Part shown: positions 35,320 to 44,115 of the stretch, piece after piece
Layout of the letters: each line of letters begins with the position of its first letter
Numbering within the stretch: the stretch's first letter is position 1
NCBI GenBank assembly: GCA_017517685.1
Contig: JAFWYK010000005.1
Location: forward strand, 1-64,000
DNA: 64,000 nucleotides
Source of the DNA: Clostridia bacterium
GTDB lineage: Bacteria; Bacillota; Clostridia; TANB77; CAG-508
Direction of reading: 5' to 3'
The notes under the pieces: model-generated
The model's input: the letters and a program-made list of their open reading frames with translations, nothing else
What the model was told of the DNA's origin: nothing
Databases searched by the model: none
Made by a program: the position numbers and the translations under genes

Positions 35320-36525
35320 CTATTTTAGGATTTTGAAGTAAGCATTATTAATTTTTACTACTGTATTTGGATATTCTTTAATATAATCTTTTGAAAAATA
35401 TCCTCTCGGAATAATATCTATTTGTTTTACAACGTTTTTTATTCCCACGTAATTTTCAAATATTTCTTTTTCTGTATCAGTAAGCACTTTTGAATCATAT
35501 AAATAAGCTAATATATTTAAATTATCAACTAATTTTTTTCCACTTTTTTTCTCATAATAATATTCAAATAAATCATGTAATTTCGTAAAACTATCATCAT
35601 TTTGATCTTCTTTTATTTGAATATCTTTTATCAAAGAAATTAATTCAAAAGCTTTATCTATATCACCATCTATATCAAGTAATCCTGATATTAATATTGA
35701 TTCATTATCATTAAATTTGTACTTTCTTAAAACATCTTCTGATATAATTTCAGCAATAACATAAATATATTTCATTTGTTCATCATATCCTTCAGAAGTC
35801 TCTATATAATAATATTCTCTTGAAAATAACTCATTTATTAATTCTGACAAAATGTTAGATTTTTTTATATTAACCATGCTTACAAAACTTTCTACTGTTC
35901 CATTTGTAAGCACATGATTTAGCTCATGAAAATATGCTGTTTTACTAGCCTCATCAAAACCAAATTCAATATCATTATAGTTTTTACTTATCTTTTCGAA
36001 ATCTATTTGCTCATAAATATTAATCTCATTAAATAAAGAATTATATCTTCCCGCTACATGCAAATTATATTCTTTAGGGTTATTTAATATAATTTCATTA
36101 TTTAATTCATTAATTAAATATTTTTTATTATAATGAACATCAAGTGTTTCTAGTCTTTTAGCTACTTTATTTAAATCAATAAACTCTTTATTTTCTTCAA
36201 TTTCTTTAATTAAATAATTTTCAATAAAGACTTTATTATTTTCATTTAAATAATCATTTTTTCTTAGAGACTCTAAGCAATAAATTATTGAATTTCCATC
36301 ATTATCTATTTTGTCATTAATAAATACTTTTTCTATGCTATATTTAATTCTAAATTTTACTTTTCCAGGAATTAAATTAAAAATCGCACCAAAAGAAAAC
36401 ATAATTGCAAATATTATTATCTGTGCAACTATAGTCCAACGAATAAAGTAAAAAGGTTCTCTATTTGGAACCTTTTCAACTTTATCTTTATGAATTTGTG
36501 TATTTCTCATTAATGTTTTTTTCAT
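35320..36525 (-). CDS. Membrane-anchored HExxH protein, putative zinc peptidase
   Basis: 401 residues. One membrane helix near residues 30-50 and a large outer domain holding HELNH (in TAYFHELNHVLTNGT, about residue 198), an HExxH zinc motif. I do not see a recognised peptidase family around it, so activity is inferred from the motif and topology only. 15 bases behind the 36541 gene, so the two form an operon. Another unrelated HExxH protein lies at 39893. Confidence 0.65.
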   Translation of the reverse strand: MKKTLMRNTQIHKDKVEKVPNREPFYFIRWTIVAQIIIFAIMFSFGAIFNLIPGKVKFRIKYSIEKVFINDKIDNDGNSIIYCLESLRKNDYLNENNKVFIENYLIKEIEENKEFIDLNKVAKRLETLDVHYNKKYLINELNNEIILNNPKEYNLHVAGRYNSLFNEINIYEQIDFEKISKNYNDIEFGFDEASKTAYFHELNHVLTNGTVESFVSMVNIKKSNILSELINELFSREYYYIETSEGYDEQMKYIYVIAEIISEDVLRKYKFNDNESILISGLLDIDGDIDKAFELISLIKDIQIKEDQNDDSFTKLHDLFEYYYEKKSGKKLVDNLNILAYLYDSKVLTDTEKEIFENYVGIKNVVKQIDIIPRGYFSKDYIKEYPNTVVKINNAYFKILK

Positions 36526-36540
36526 TTATTCCCCTTATAA

Positions 36541-36870
36541 CTAATTTTTAGAGTTATAGTCTACAACAACACTTGCACTTTTATAAGTTACAGTTTTGTT
36601 GTTTGCTTTTGGAGTATCGTTTGTCATTAAAATAATTGTTCCTACAATAAGCGCAGCAACTATTTCAAATTTTAAAACTTTTTCTAAAAGTTTACATCCG
36701 TTTTCCAAAAATCTGATTTCTCTATCATTACTTACTGTTGGATAAAGATTTGGATCAACATATGTAAATTTGCTTTTATAACGATTATAAATCTCCATTT
36801 GTTCTCTACTAAAATTCTTTATAAGTTCTTCTTTTGTGTCAATTATACTACTTCTATTCTTTCTTTTCAT
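36541..36870 (-). CDS. Small protein with one membrane helix
   Basis: 109 residues: soluble basic-charged N-terminal 65 residues, one membrane helix (about 69-84), and a short Lys/Ser-rich outer tail. Cotranscribed with the HExxH membrane protein 15 bases downstream, so it may be its partner. Family not recognised. Confidence 0.65.
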   Translation of the reverse strand: MKRKNRSSIIDTKEELIKNFSREQMEIYNRYKSKFTYVDPNLYPTVSNDREIRFLENGCKLLEKVLKFEIVAALIVGTIILMTNDTPKANNKTVTYKSASVVVDYNSKN

Positions 36871-36979
36871 AAAATCACCACGTTGAAATTATAACACATT
36901 TGTTTCAAAATGTAAATAGTTTATGTAAATTAATTGTTGTAATACCATTATTTCCGTAGTTTTTCATTAATTATGGACA

Positions 36980-37007
36980 CAAAAAAGCACGTTATAAAAC
37001 GTGCTTA
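36980..37007 (-). terminator. Rho-independent terminator
   Basis: Stem AAGCACGTT/AACGTGCTT (36985-36993 with 36998-37006), T6 on the minus strand; ends the 38301-37012 operon. Confidence 0.85.
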
Positions 37008-37011
37008 ATTT

Positions 37012-37470
37012 TTATGATTTAATAGTTTTTTTAAAAAATTTCTCTTTAAATTTAGTGATAATCTTTTTAAACCAATTTGGCTCTTTTAATAAAGCTAGTT
37101 GACTTTGTCTTTTTTCTTCTAACTTCTCTTCTACAATTTTATCTGAGATAACATTTTGAGGATAAATTTTTTTCTTTTCTTCTTCAATAGCTGTAATTTT
37201 ATTTACCTCGTAAACTCTAATCTTTGCTTTTTGCTCATCTGTTGCCCAATATCTCTTGAAAAATATTGCAAGTATTAACTTTGTTTCTGATAACATTTCT
37301 TGTTCTAAGAAATCTTTTTCTTTATTGTATTTGAAACTTTTATCTTCTTCTTTATTAACTTCTAAAGCTTTTATAATTTCTTTTGGAAGTTTATAATAAT
37401 CTTCTATTTTAATATGATTTAAAATTTCTAATACTTGTGCATATGCTTTGTTCTTTTGTATCTCACTCAC
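37012..37470 (-). CDS. Charged helical protein of unknown function
   Basis: 152 residues, Lys/Glu-rich and mainly helical, with a basic C-terminus (FKEKFFKKTIKS). It starts 4 bases behind the stop of the gene at 37474, so translation is coupled and the two products probably act together. No known motif. Confidence 0.65.
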   Translation of the reverse strand: MSEIQKNKAYAQVLEILNHIKIEDYYKLPKEIIKALEVNKEEDKSFKYNKEKDFLEQEMLSETKLILAIFFKRYWATDEQKAKIRVYEVNKITAIEEEKKKIYPQNVISDKIVEEKLEEKRQSQLALLKEPNWFKKIITKFKEKFFKKTIKS

Positions 37471-37473
37471 CCC

Positions 37474-38301
37474 TTATTGATTATTATTATCATCTTTCTT
37501 TTCTCTTATTTTGTCGGGTTCTTTTGCCATATCGTATTCTAACTCTAAGTTTCTTACGTCTCTATCTAATAACATTTCCATATTTCTTACAGCTTCAATA
37601 TCTTCTAATAAACTCATTGTGTATTTTCCAATATTTTGTCCTGTAACAACCATATCATCTTGTGCCAAATATTTTTCACAAAATTCTCTTAATGGAACGT
37701 TTTCTAATGTATAATTTCCTGCTCTAAAAGCATTTATTTCTGATTTATTTTTTTCATAAAATGATTGTACAGTTGATCTTATTGTTGTTGTCGCAGCATC
37801 AATATCTTCAGGTTTAACATCTTTTCCTGAATAATAAATACTTTCTGCAGGAACTTTACTCATCATAAATTTAATAATATCATATCTTGAATATGTAACT
37901 GCATTTGTTTCATTATTTTTTAGAAGACACACTTGTAAATTTTCTGGTGAAATAGATTGATCTGTACAACCATCCATGAAGTTTTTCTCATTTTCTACAT
38001 CTGTTCCATCAAATAAGAAATATACTCCATCTCCACCTAAGTATTCTTCTAATGAGCCGGTAGCTTTAACTGCTTCAACTCTATCTTGTGGTGTCTTCCC
38101 TACATTTCCAGCTTTTATATCATCATAATGTTTTTGAAGATCTGCATATAAAGCAACTGCTCCAGTCATACCTTCTGAGAAGAACACTTTAACTTTTGTA
38201 TCATTTACTGTTTTACTATTATCTCCATTTTGAGGAGTAAGTCCAGCTACGCTAATAGAACGTACTCTATCTAATGAAGTCATATGATAACATTTTTTCA
38301 T
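37474..38301 (-). CDS. Unknown protein with ADP-ribosyltransferase-like N-terminus
   Basis: 275 residues from the ATG at 38301 (AAAGGA 10 bases upstream; an ATG 57 bases earlier lacks a site). The start CYHMTSLDRVRSISVAGLTP and the following KVFFSEG resemble the strand-helix opening of ADP-ribosyltransferase folds such as Tpt1/KptA or DarT (H-x-T plus G-L-x-P). The remainder is helical and not assignable; there are no signal or membrane segments. Operon with the small charged protein at 37012. The fold guess is from pattern only, so NAD chemistry is not established. Confidence 0.5.
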   Translation of the reverse strand: MKKCYHMTSLDRVRSISVAGLTPQNGDNSKTVNDTKVKVFFSEGMTGAVALYADLQKHYDDIKAGNVGKTPQDRVEAVKATGSLEEYLGGDGVYFLFDGTDVENEKNFMDGCTDQSISPENLQVCLLKNNETNAVTYSRYDIIKFMMSKVPAESIYYSGKDVKPEDIDAATTTIRSTVQSFYEKNKSEINAFRAGNYTLENVPLREFCEKYLAQDDMVVTGQNIGKYTMSLLEDIEAVRNMEMLLDRDVRNLELEYDMAKEPDKIREKKDDNNNQ

Positions 38302-38400
38302 TCGCACTTTTCCTTTTAATCTTTTTTTATATATATAAAATTTTATTAATAATTTCAAAAAAAGTAAATACCTTTTTCAAAAATTGATAAAAATTCACAA

Positions 38401-38434
38401 AATAAAAAGACTAAAATTGTTATTTTTAGTCTTT
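38401..38434 (-). terminator. Rho-independent terminator
   Basis: Stem AAAGACTAAAA/TTTTAGTCTTT (38406-38416 with 38424-38434), T tail on the minus strand; ends the SDR-yjjX operon. Confidence 0.8.
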
Positions 38435-38462
38435 CTATTTATAATTTATGAAATTACTATTT

Positions 38463-38993
38463 TTATTTCCAAATTTCACCATTTATATGCGGAATTAATG
38501 CCATAATAAATGCATCTTTAGTTAGATTAATTCTTGTTATTACATCTTTTGTTAAATAACTTATTCCACCCTTTCCATTACCTAATTTTACACCACTAAA
38601 AATTTTATCCATTACTTTTCCAAGTTCAGTATTAATAATTTCATCTATATATTTTTCAGGTATTGGAAATCCTTGTGAAGTACCTACACTTTGATAACCT
38701 TCTTTTGATTCAATAACAGCTGCATTAATATCTATCCAATCTCCTAAAAGATTTGTTATACCAGCTTCAGATGCAACAAAAAAATCTGCATCAATATTAT
38801 TTTCTTTAGCATATTTTCTTAAATTTTTAACTCTATTTTTAGCACCTTTAAATATATCTTCATTTACTGGTTGATCACTAACATCAGACGAAACTGAAAT
38901 ACCTTCTATCTCTACATTTTCAAAATACGCTTCAAATGCTTTCTTAGCACCTTCAATTTTTCCTGGATTTTTTGTTCCCATTAATATTTTCAT
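38463..38993 (-). CDS. yjjX: Non-canonical purine NTP phosphatase (inosine/xanthosine triphosphatase, YjjX type)
   Basis: 176 residues. MGTKNPGKIEGAKKAFEAYF at the start, then VSSDVSDQPVNEDIFKGAKNR and EAGITN match the YjjX/NTPase I-T family, which hydrolyses ITP and XTP to keep deaminated purines out of nucleic acids. ATG 38993 with AGGA 8 bases upstream; 9 bases behind the SDR gene. Confidence 0.9.
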   Translation of the reverse strand: MKILMGTKNPGKIEGAKKAFEAYFENVEIEGISVSSDVSDQPVNEDIFKGAKNRVKNLRKYAKENNIDADFFVASEAGITNLLGDWIDINAAVIESKEGYQSVGTSQGFPIPEKYIDEIINTELGKVMDKIFSGVKLGNGKGGISYLTKDVITRINLTKDAFIMALIPHINGEIWK

Positions 38994-39002
38994 AATTTAT
39001 TC

Positions 39003-39761
39003 CTAACCTTCTTTTCTTTTTTGCATATAATAACAACATTTTGCAAGAATTGCTGTTGGTACAACTTTAGAAAAAAACTTTGTACATTTTACAGTAAATC
39101 CTGGAACTATATAAAACTTACCTTTTAATAATTTTTTTACAGTATATCTTGCCACATATTCACTTGATAACGAACTAAGCTCAAACTTAACGTTTGCAAC
39201 ATTATTGAAATTTGTTTTAACTGGACCTGGACATAAAATGCTTATTTGTACTTTTGATTTTTCTTTATTTAACTCTTCTTTAATAGCTTCAGATAATCTT
39301 ACAACATAATTTTTAGCAGCATAATATGTTGCCATTAATGGTCCTGGTAAGAAACCTGCTATTGATGCAACATTTAATATAATTCCTGAATTTCTCTCTT
39401 TCATATCTTTTAAATATAGTTTTGTTAATATATGAAGAGCTGTAATATCTGTATCAATAATACTAAATTCTTTATCCAAACTAGTTTCTGTAAATCTTCC
39501 AAAATCACCTAAACCTGCATTATTAACAAGTATATCTATTTCTTTTTCTTTACCATAAAGATTAATGCAATTTTCTCTATTTGTTAAATCTACAGAATGA
39601 TAATTTACTTTTACATTATACTCTTTTTCTAATTCAGTCTTTAATGCTTCCATTCTTTCAACATTTCTTGCAACTAAAACAATATCATATTTTAATTTTG
39701 CAAACTCTCTTGCTATGTCTCTTCCTATACCAGAAGAAGCTCCTGTAATCAATACTTTCAT
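39003..39761 (-). CDS. Short-chain dehydrogenase/reductase
   Basis: 252 residues from ATG 39761 (GGAGAATTCTT upstream; an earlier in-frame ATG at 39812 has no site). Classical SDR: TGASSGIG cofactor motif near the start, NNAG, catalytic Ser in NVASIAGF and Y-x-x-x-K in TYYAAKNYVVRL. NADP or NAD is unclear. Substrate unknown; the PGPVKTNF segment is common in ketoreductases of this group. Operon with yjjX. Confidence 0.92.
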   Translation of the reverse strand: MKVLITGASSGIGRDIAREFAKLKYDIVLVARNVERMEALKTELEKEYNVKVNYHSVDLTNRENCINLYGKEKEIDILVNNAGLGDFGRFTETSLDKEFSIIDTDITALHILTKLYLKDMKERNSGIILNVASIAGFLPGPLMATYYAAKNYVVRLSEAIKEELNKEKSKVQISILCPGPVKTNFNNVANVKFELSSLSSEYVARYTVKKLLKGKFYIVPGFTVKCTKFFSKVVPTAILAKCCYYMQKRKEG

Positions 39762-39849
39762 AAGAATTCTCCTACTTGTTTTCTTAAACACATTATATTT
39801 TATTTTCTCCATTTGTCAAGGAATTAAACCTTGTAAATGCTAAAATTAA

Positions 39850-39886
39850 AAAGAAAAAATCCACAATTTAGAAACAAATTGTGGAT
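39850..39886 (-). terminator. Rho-independent terminator
   Basis: Stem ATCCACAATTT/AAATTGTGGAT (39859-39869 with 39876-39886), T6 on the minus strand. Confidence 0.85.
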
Positions 39887-39892
39887 TAATAT

Positions 39893-41143
39893 CTATTTTT
39901 CATAATCTTCTTGTACTTTTTGTCTTACTGTATTTGTAGGTTTTATTTCTTCAACATTTAATGGATCATAGTTTAATGTATATTTTTCAATCGGTCTTGA
40001 TAACAATACTTTATTATCAGAACCTTTATCTTTAAATACTTTACTAATAAAAGCAGCTAAACCTTTACTAGCTTTAATACTTTTTCTTACATCTCTTGCT
40101 AATAAATATACTTCATCAGCTTCTTGTTCTGATACTTCTTTTATTATTTCCTTTTTAGGAAATCTTTTTACCCATTCAAATTCATCATATTGAATGTCAA
40201 TGTTACCAAAATCAACTTCTAAATTTTGCTTAAAATGTTCAAATATATCAACAAAATTCGGATCATAATATTCTCTTTTACCTTCTGGCGAACTACGAGA
40301 ATATCTTATTCTATTCATTCCAAATTCTTTTAATTCTTTTAAAAATGATTCTGCTTCTTCTCTTGTTTTTACATTTTGAACTCTTGAACCAAATTCAACA
40401 TCTATTATAGTATCTTGAAAATCAGCAATTCTATGTTTTAAATCTGTTTCAATTGTTATTTTCTCATCTTCATCTAAATCTCTATATTCTTTCCAATATT
40501 CAGATTCTATTCGAGCAATATCTTTTATATTTTCACTAAAATGTACGTAATAATCATTTCCCCATCTTTTAATAATTTCTTCTTTAAAATAATCATGACC
40601 TCTAAGTATACTTCTTTCTAAGCTTTTACCACCTAATGCTTGATTTAATTGGTTAACTAATGCTATTGACAAGTATTCTTCATCAGTTTTTTCTGGGAAC
40701 TTTCCGTATACACCATTAAAAATTAAAATTCTTCCAAATTTATCATCTAGTGATGTTGCACTTACAAATTCTGTTCCGGCTTCTTTAAACACTGGATTCA
40801 TATCAGAAAATGTACTATCTTTTTGTAGATATCCAAGTTTATGAACTAGTTCATGACATAAAGTTGTTGTTAATCTTAAGAAATGTGGTATACCAATATT
40901 TCCTGTTTGATATTCGTAAAAAGCAACTCTATTTTTTACTACCATAGTAAATATTTTACCTTTGCTTGCTAAAATACTTTCTATCTCTTCTTTTGAAATA
41001 ATATCACCATATTTTGCTGATATTAAATTAGCAACTTCTCTATATACAATTGATTCTTCAATATCTGTATATCCTTTTGCAACATCTCCAAAAAATAATG
41101 CTCGATATCGTTTTGAGATTCTTTCTAAACTACTATTATCCAT
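39893..41143 (-). CDS. Cytoplasmic HExxH protein of unknown function
   Basis: 416 residues without signal or membrane helix. TTTLCHELVHKLGYL around residue 96 is an HExxH zinc motif, and FKEAGTEFVSA about 20 residues later offers the third (Glu) ligand expected of gluzincin-type peptidases. The C-terminal half is charged and helical. It follows a 71-residue protein by 3 bases (coupled). Activity is inferred from the motif; no known family. Confidence 0.65.
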   Translation of the reverse strand: MDNSSLERISKRYRALFFGDVAKGYTDIEESIVYREVANLISAKYGDIISKEEIESILASKGKIFTMVVKNRVAFYEYQTGNIGIPHFLRLTTTLCHELVHKLGYLQKDSTFSDMNPVFKEAGTEFVSATSLDDKFGRILIFNGVYGKFPEKTDEEYLSIALVNQLNQALGGKSLERSILRGHDYFKEEIIKRWGNDYYVHFSENIKDIARIESEYWKEYRDLDEDEKITIETDLKHRIADFQDTIIDVEFGSRVQNVKTREEAESFLKELKEFGMNRIRYSRSSPEGKREYYDPNFVDIFEHFKQNLEVDFGNIDIQYDEFEWVKRFPKKEIIKEVSEQEADEVYLLARDVRKSIKASKGLAAFISKVFKDKGSDNKVLLSRPIEKYTLNYDPLNVEEIKPTNTVRQKVQEDYEK

Positions 41144-41146
41144 TAT

Positions 41147-41362
41147 CTACACAATATCCTTTATTTTAATTTCTGGAAATTCTTTATTCAATTTCTTCAA
41201 AATTCTTTTGTTCTCTACTGGAATATATTTATCATCACTTTTTTCACAAAAAATTATTTCTTCATTAATATTTGCAAATTTATGAAATGTACCATATCTA
41301 TAATTATATTCATTCACGTAATAATAAACATCTCCATTATATTCTAATTTTTCAATCTTCAT
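41147..41362 (-). CDS. Small protein of unknown function
   Basis: 71 residues from ATG 41362 (AAGG 6 bases upstream; an in-frame ATG at 41389 lies inside the preceding terminator and is rejected). Tyr-rich start (YNGDVYYYVNEYNYRYG). Coupled to the HExxH gene behind it, so probably a partner or accessory. Confidence 0.6.
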   Translation of the reverse strand: MKIEKLEYNGDVYYYVNEYNYRYGTFHKFANINEEIIFCEKSDDKYIPVENKRILKKLNKEFPEIKIKDIV

Positions 41363-41375
41363 ATAATACCTTAAT

Positions 41376-41409
41376 TTTATAAAAAGCAAATGATAACCAT
41401 TTGCTTTTT
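41376..41409 (-). terminator. Terminator of the 45197-41430 operon
   Basis: Stem AAAAGCAAATG/CATTTGCTTTT (41382-41392 with 41398-41408), T tail on the minus strand. Confidence 0.85.
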
Positions 41410-41429
41410 ATTATAATATCTATTTAAAA

Positions 41430-43937
41430 CTATTTATCAAAACCATCTTGTTCTTGAGCTTCTTTTTGTGGATCTCTTTTAGCTTTAGCAGCTGCAAGTC
41501 TCATAGCACTTGCTTCACGATCTTGAGCAGCTTTTTCTTTATTTGATTGAAATCTTGATGCAGCATCAGCAATTTTTCCTGCAATTCCTTTCATAAATTT
41601 TTCTGCTCTAGCATTGAATCCTTCTCTCATTCCATTTTTTACGTTTTGAACTTTAGCAGAAGCAATTTCTGAATAATCTTCAATAGCTTGACCAGTTTGT
41701 TCTACAACTTGTTCAACTTTTTGGCCAACTTTTTTACCTGCTTCTACTCCAGATTCAATTGCTAGTGATCCTAATGCAACAACCATAGCTGCTGGTTCAG
41801 CAACAGCTTTTCCTACAGCTAATGCTCCTTGTTTAGTTCTATCCCAAGCAACTTCTCCAGCTTCTCTTGCCATATCTACTCCAGCATGTGCGTAAGCTAC
41901 TGTTGTTTCTTTTGCAGTTTCAACACCGTCTCTTACTTTATCTGCTGTCATAAATCCTCTTTCGGCAGTATCTCTAAAGAATTTACCAACTCTTGATTCT
42001 CTTGTCATTATTTTTGAAGCTGTATTTCCAGCTCTTTCTTGCATTGTATGAGCTAAGTTTTTAGCTCCAAATAATCTTGCTCCTTTTGCTCCAAATGTTG
42101 CTAAATTAATAAGTCCATTTGATACTACAGATCTTACAGATGTTGAAGCACTATCTACAAAGTCAACTGTATCTGTTACAGCTTCACTTCTTCCTTCATG
42201 AGCTTGTTGCCATTGTCTTGCATCAGCTTTTCTTTCTGAAGCTTGTCTAGCTGTATACATTTGATCTACTTGTCCTTGTTCTCCAATTGCACCTAAATCT
42301 TTTCTTGTTAGATCTATTTTAGCTTTTACGTTATCTCTTACATTTTTAGCACCTTGAACAACAGCTTTTTTACCATCATCATATGCTACATATGCTCCAG
42401 TAACAAGTGTATCTACTCCATCTCTAACAGCATGTACACCTGTTTCAATAGCTGCAGCTGAATCAATTATTATATCTTCAGCTTTTCTTTTTACTGTTTT
42501 TCCTGCATCATCTAAGAATACATATGTTGCTGCTCCGGCATCTTTAACTCCTTCAACAACTTTTTCACCTGTTCTTTTTGCAAATTCAACAGATTTATTT
42601 TTAGCTGTAATTGCAGCTTGTTTTAATTGTTGTGCTTTTTGTTGTGCCCAAGATATACCAGCTTTAGCATAAGCTTCACATGTTTGTGCCGCTTGTTCTA
42701 TTGTATCTACAACTTGATCATATGCCATAAATCCACTTTCAGCCATGTTTTGTGCTAAATCTTCAACTCTAGAATCTCTAGTTAATAAAGCATGAGCATA
42801 TGTTGAACCTCTATCTTGAATATTTTTTGCAGCATCTTTTGCTCCAAATAATCTTGCTGTTTTTGCTCCAAGTGTTGATAATTTAATTGCTCCAATCGCA
42901 ACTCTTGATTTTATATCTGTAGAAGTTTTTTGTACCGCTCCAACTGCACCTGTTACTACATCGCTTCTATCTTCATGAGCTTGTTGCCATTGTCTAGCTT
43001 GTGCATTTTTAGCACTTACTTCACCAGCAACTCCCATTTCATTAGCAAAACCTTCTTCGCCAATTGCACCTATATCTGTTTTTGCATTTTCTACAGCTGT
43101 TTTAACATTTCTTACACCTTGTTCTACTGCAGTTTTTCCTGCATTATAAGCATGTACAGTTGCATCTTTAACTGCTTCAGCACCTAATACTGCTGCTCCA
43201 GCTACAACTTCTGCTCCTTTTACTGCAGCATCTTTAACGTCTCTTGCTACTTTTGCAGCTTTATCTTTTAATGCTGTAGCTTTATTTTTAGCCCATTGTA
43301 ATCCAGCAGCTCCATATGCTTCTAATGTTGTAGCAGCTTGCTCTAATGTATCTTTTACTTGATCTACTGCCATAAAACCACTTTCAGCCATATTTTGTGC
43401 TAAATCATCAACTCTTGAATCTTTAGTCATTAATGCATGTGCATATGTTGACCCTCTATCTTGAATGTTTTTTGCAGCATCTTTCGCTCCAAATAATCTT
43501 GCTGCTTTTGCTCCAAATGTTGATAGCTTAATTGCTCCTAACGCAACAACAGATCTAGTATTTGTTGTAACATTTTTTACTCCACTTACTGCACCTGTTA
43601 CTACATCACTTCTATCTTCATGAGCTTGTTGCCATTGTCTTGATTCAGCTTGTCTTGCGTTAGCATCTCTTGCAACACCCATTTCATTAGCAAGTCCTTG
43701 ATCACCAATAGCTCTCGCATCAGCAAATCTTTGGTCAATTTCTGCAACAACTTTTCCATATCCTAATTGAACAGCAGTTTTTGCAACAGTTGGTAATGCT
43801 TTAATAGTCTCTTTATATCTTTCTAATAAAGCTTTTGCTTGTTCTTTATCTTCTCCAACTCTCCCTGCAAAAGCATCTATAAATTCTTGACCAGTTTTTG
43901 CATCTTGAATTTGTTCTTTAAAACTTTTTTCATCCAT
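41430..43937 (-). CDS. Alanine-rich protein with three long internal repeats, LEA-like
   Basis: 835 residues, no signal peptide, very few Cys or Pro, rich in Ala, Lys, Asp, Glu and Val. Three repeats of about 210-260 residues start at about 76, 290 and 550 with AIG(D/E)(Q/E)G. Repeats 1 and 2 are nearly identical over long stretches: RQWQQAHEDRSDVVTGAV, LFGAKDAAKNIQDRGSTYAH and DLAQNMAESGFMA; repeat 3 is diverged. Between them run amphipathic stretches of the type KDAAVKGAEVVAGAAVLGAE, like the 11-residue pattern of LEA (desiccation-protection) proteins and apolipoproteins, which fold on membranes or when drying. The DNA repeats are also alike (42720-43000 and 43370-43660). Last gene of a four-gene operon. 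The comparison to LEA is an inference from composition and periodicity. Confidence 0.75.
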   Translation of the reverse strand: MDEKSFKEQIQDAKTGQEFIDAFAGRVGEDKEQAKALLERYKETIKALPTVAKTAVQLGYGKVVAEIDQRFADARAIGDQGLANEMGVARDANARQAESRQWQQAHEDRSDVVTGAVSGVKNVTTNTRSVVALGAIKLSTFGAKAARLFGAKDAAKNIQDRGSTYAHALMTKDSRVDDLAQNMAESGFMAVDQVKDTLEQAATTLEAYGAAGLQWAKNKATALKDKAAKVARDVKDAAVKGAEVVAGAAVLGAEAVKDATVHAYNAGKTAVEQGVRNVKTAVENAKTDIGAIGEEGFANEMGVAGEVSAKNAQARQWQQAHEDRSDVVTGAVGAVQKTSTDIKSRVAIGAIKLSTLGAKTARLFGAKDAAKNIQDRGSTYAHALLTRDSRVEDLAQNMAESGFMAYDQVVDTIEQAAQTCEAYAKAGISWAQQKAQQLKQAAITAKNKSVEFAKRTGEKVVEGVKDAGAATYVFLDDAGKTVKRKAEDIIIDSAAAIETGVHAVRDGVDTLVTGAYVAYDDGKKAVVQGAKNVRDNVKAKIDLTRKDLGAIGEQGQVDQMYTARQASERKADARQWQQAHEGRSEAVTDTVDFVDSASTSVRSVVSNGLINLATFGAKGARLFGAKNLAHTMQERAGNTASKIMTRESRVGKFFRDTAERGFMTADKVRDGVETAKETTVAYAHAGVDMAREAGEVAWDRTKQGALAVGKAVAEPAAMVVALGSLAIESGVEAGKKVGQKVEQVVEQTGQAIEDYSEIASAKVQNVKNGMREGFNARAEKFMKGIAGKIADAASRFQSNKEKAAQDREASAMRLAAAKAKRDPQKEAQEQDGFDK

Positions 43938-43950
43938 TTAAAAATCCCAC

Positions 43951-44106
43951 CTATATCTCAGATAATATTTTATTAATCTTTACAATTGAACTTTCTTTTT
44001 GTTTAGAAAGTACACCTAATGTTGATTCTAACATTTCCATAGAAGCATTATCTAAATTAATAATTCTTCCATCAACAAATACTTCTCCTAATTTTTCTGA
44101 ATTCAT
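43951..44106 (-). CDS. 51-residue protein related to the 63-residue protein at 45006
   Basis: ATG 44106 (AGGAG 6 bases upstream) to TAG at 43951. The pattern V-F-V-D-G-R-I-I-N-L-D, then S-M-E-M-L-E-S-T-L-G and a final charged helix parallels the protein at 45006-45197 (V-I-S-I-D-G-K-E-I-D-C, then a helix). It lies between the two large genes of the operon with gaps of 9 and 13 bases, and the good ribosome site makes it a real gene. Probably a short strand-turn followed by a coiled-coil helix that binds one of the large partners. Confidence 0.75.
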   Translation of the reverse strand: MNSEKLGEVFVDGRIINLDNASMEMLESTLGVLSKQKESSIVKINKILSEI

Positions 44107-44115
44107 TGTATACTC

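Noticed and set aside
42720..43660. Periodic repeats suspected to be a CRISPR array
   Set aside because: The repeats are long, in frame and code for protein repeats; there are no short palindromic repeats with unique spacers and no cas genes.
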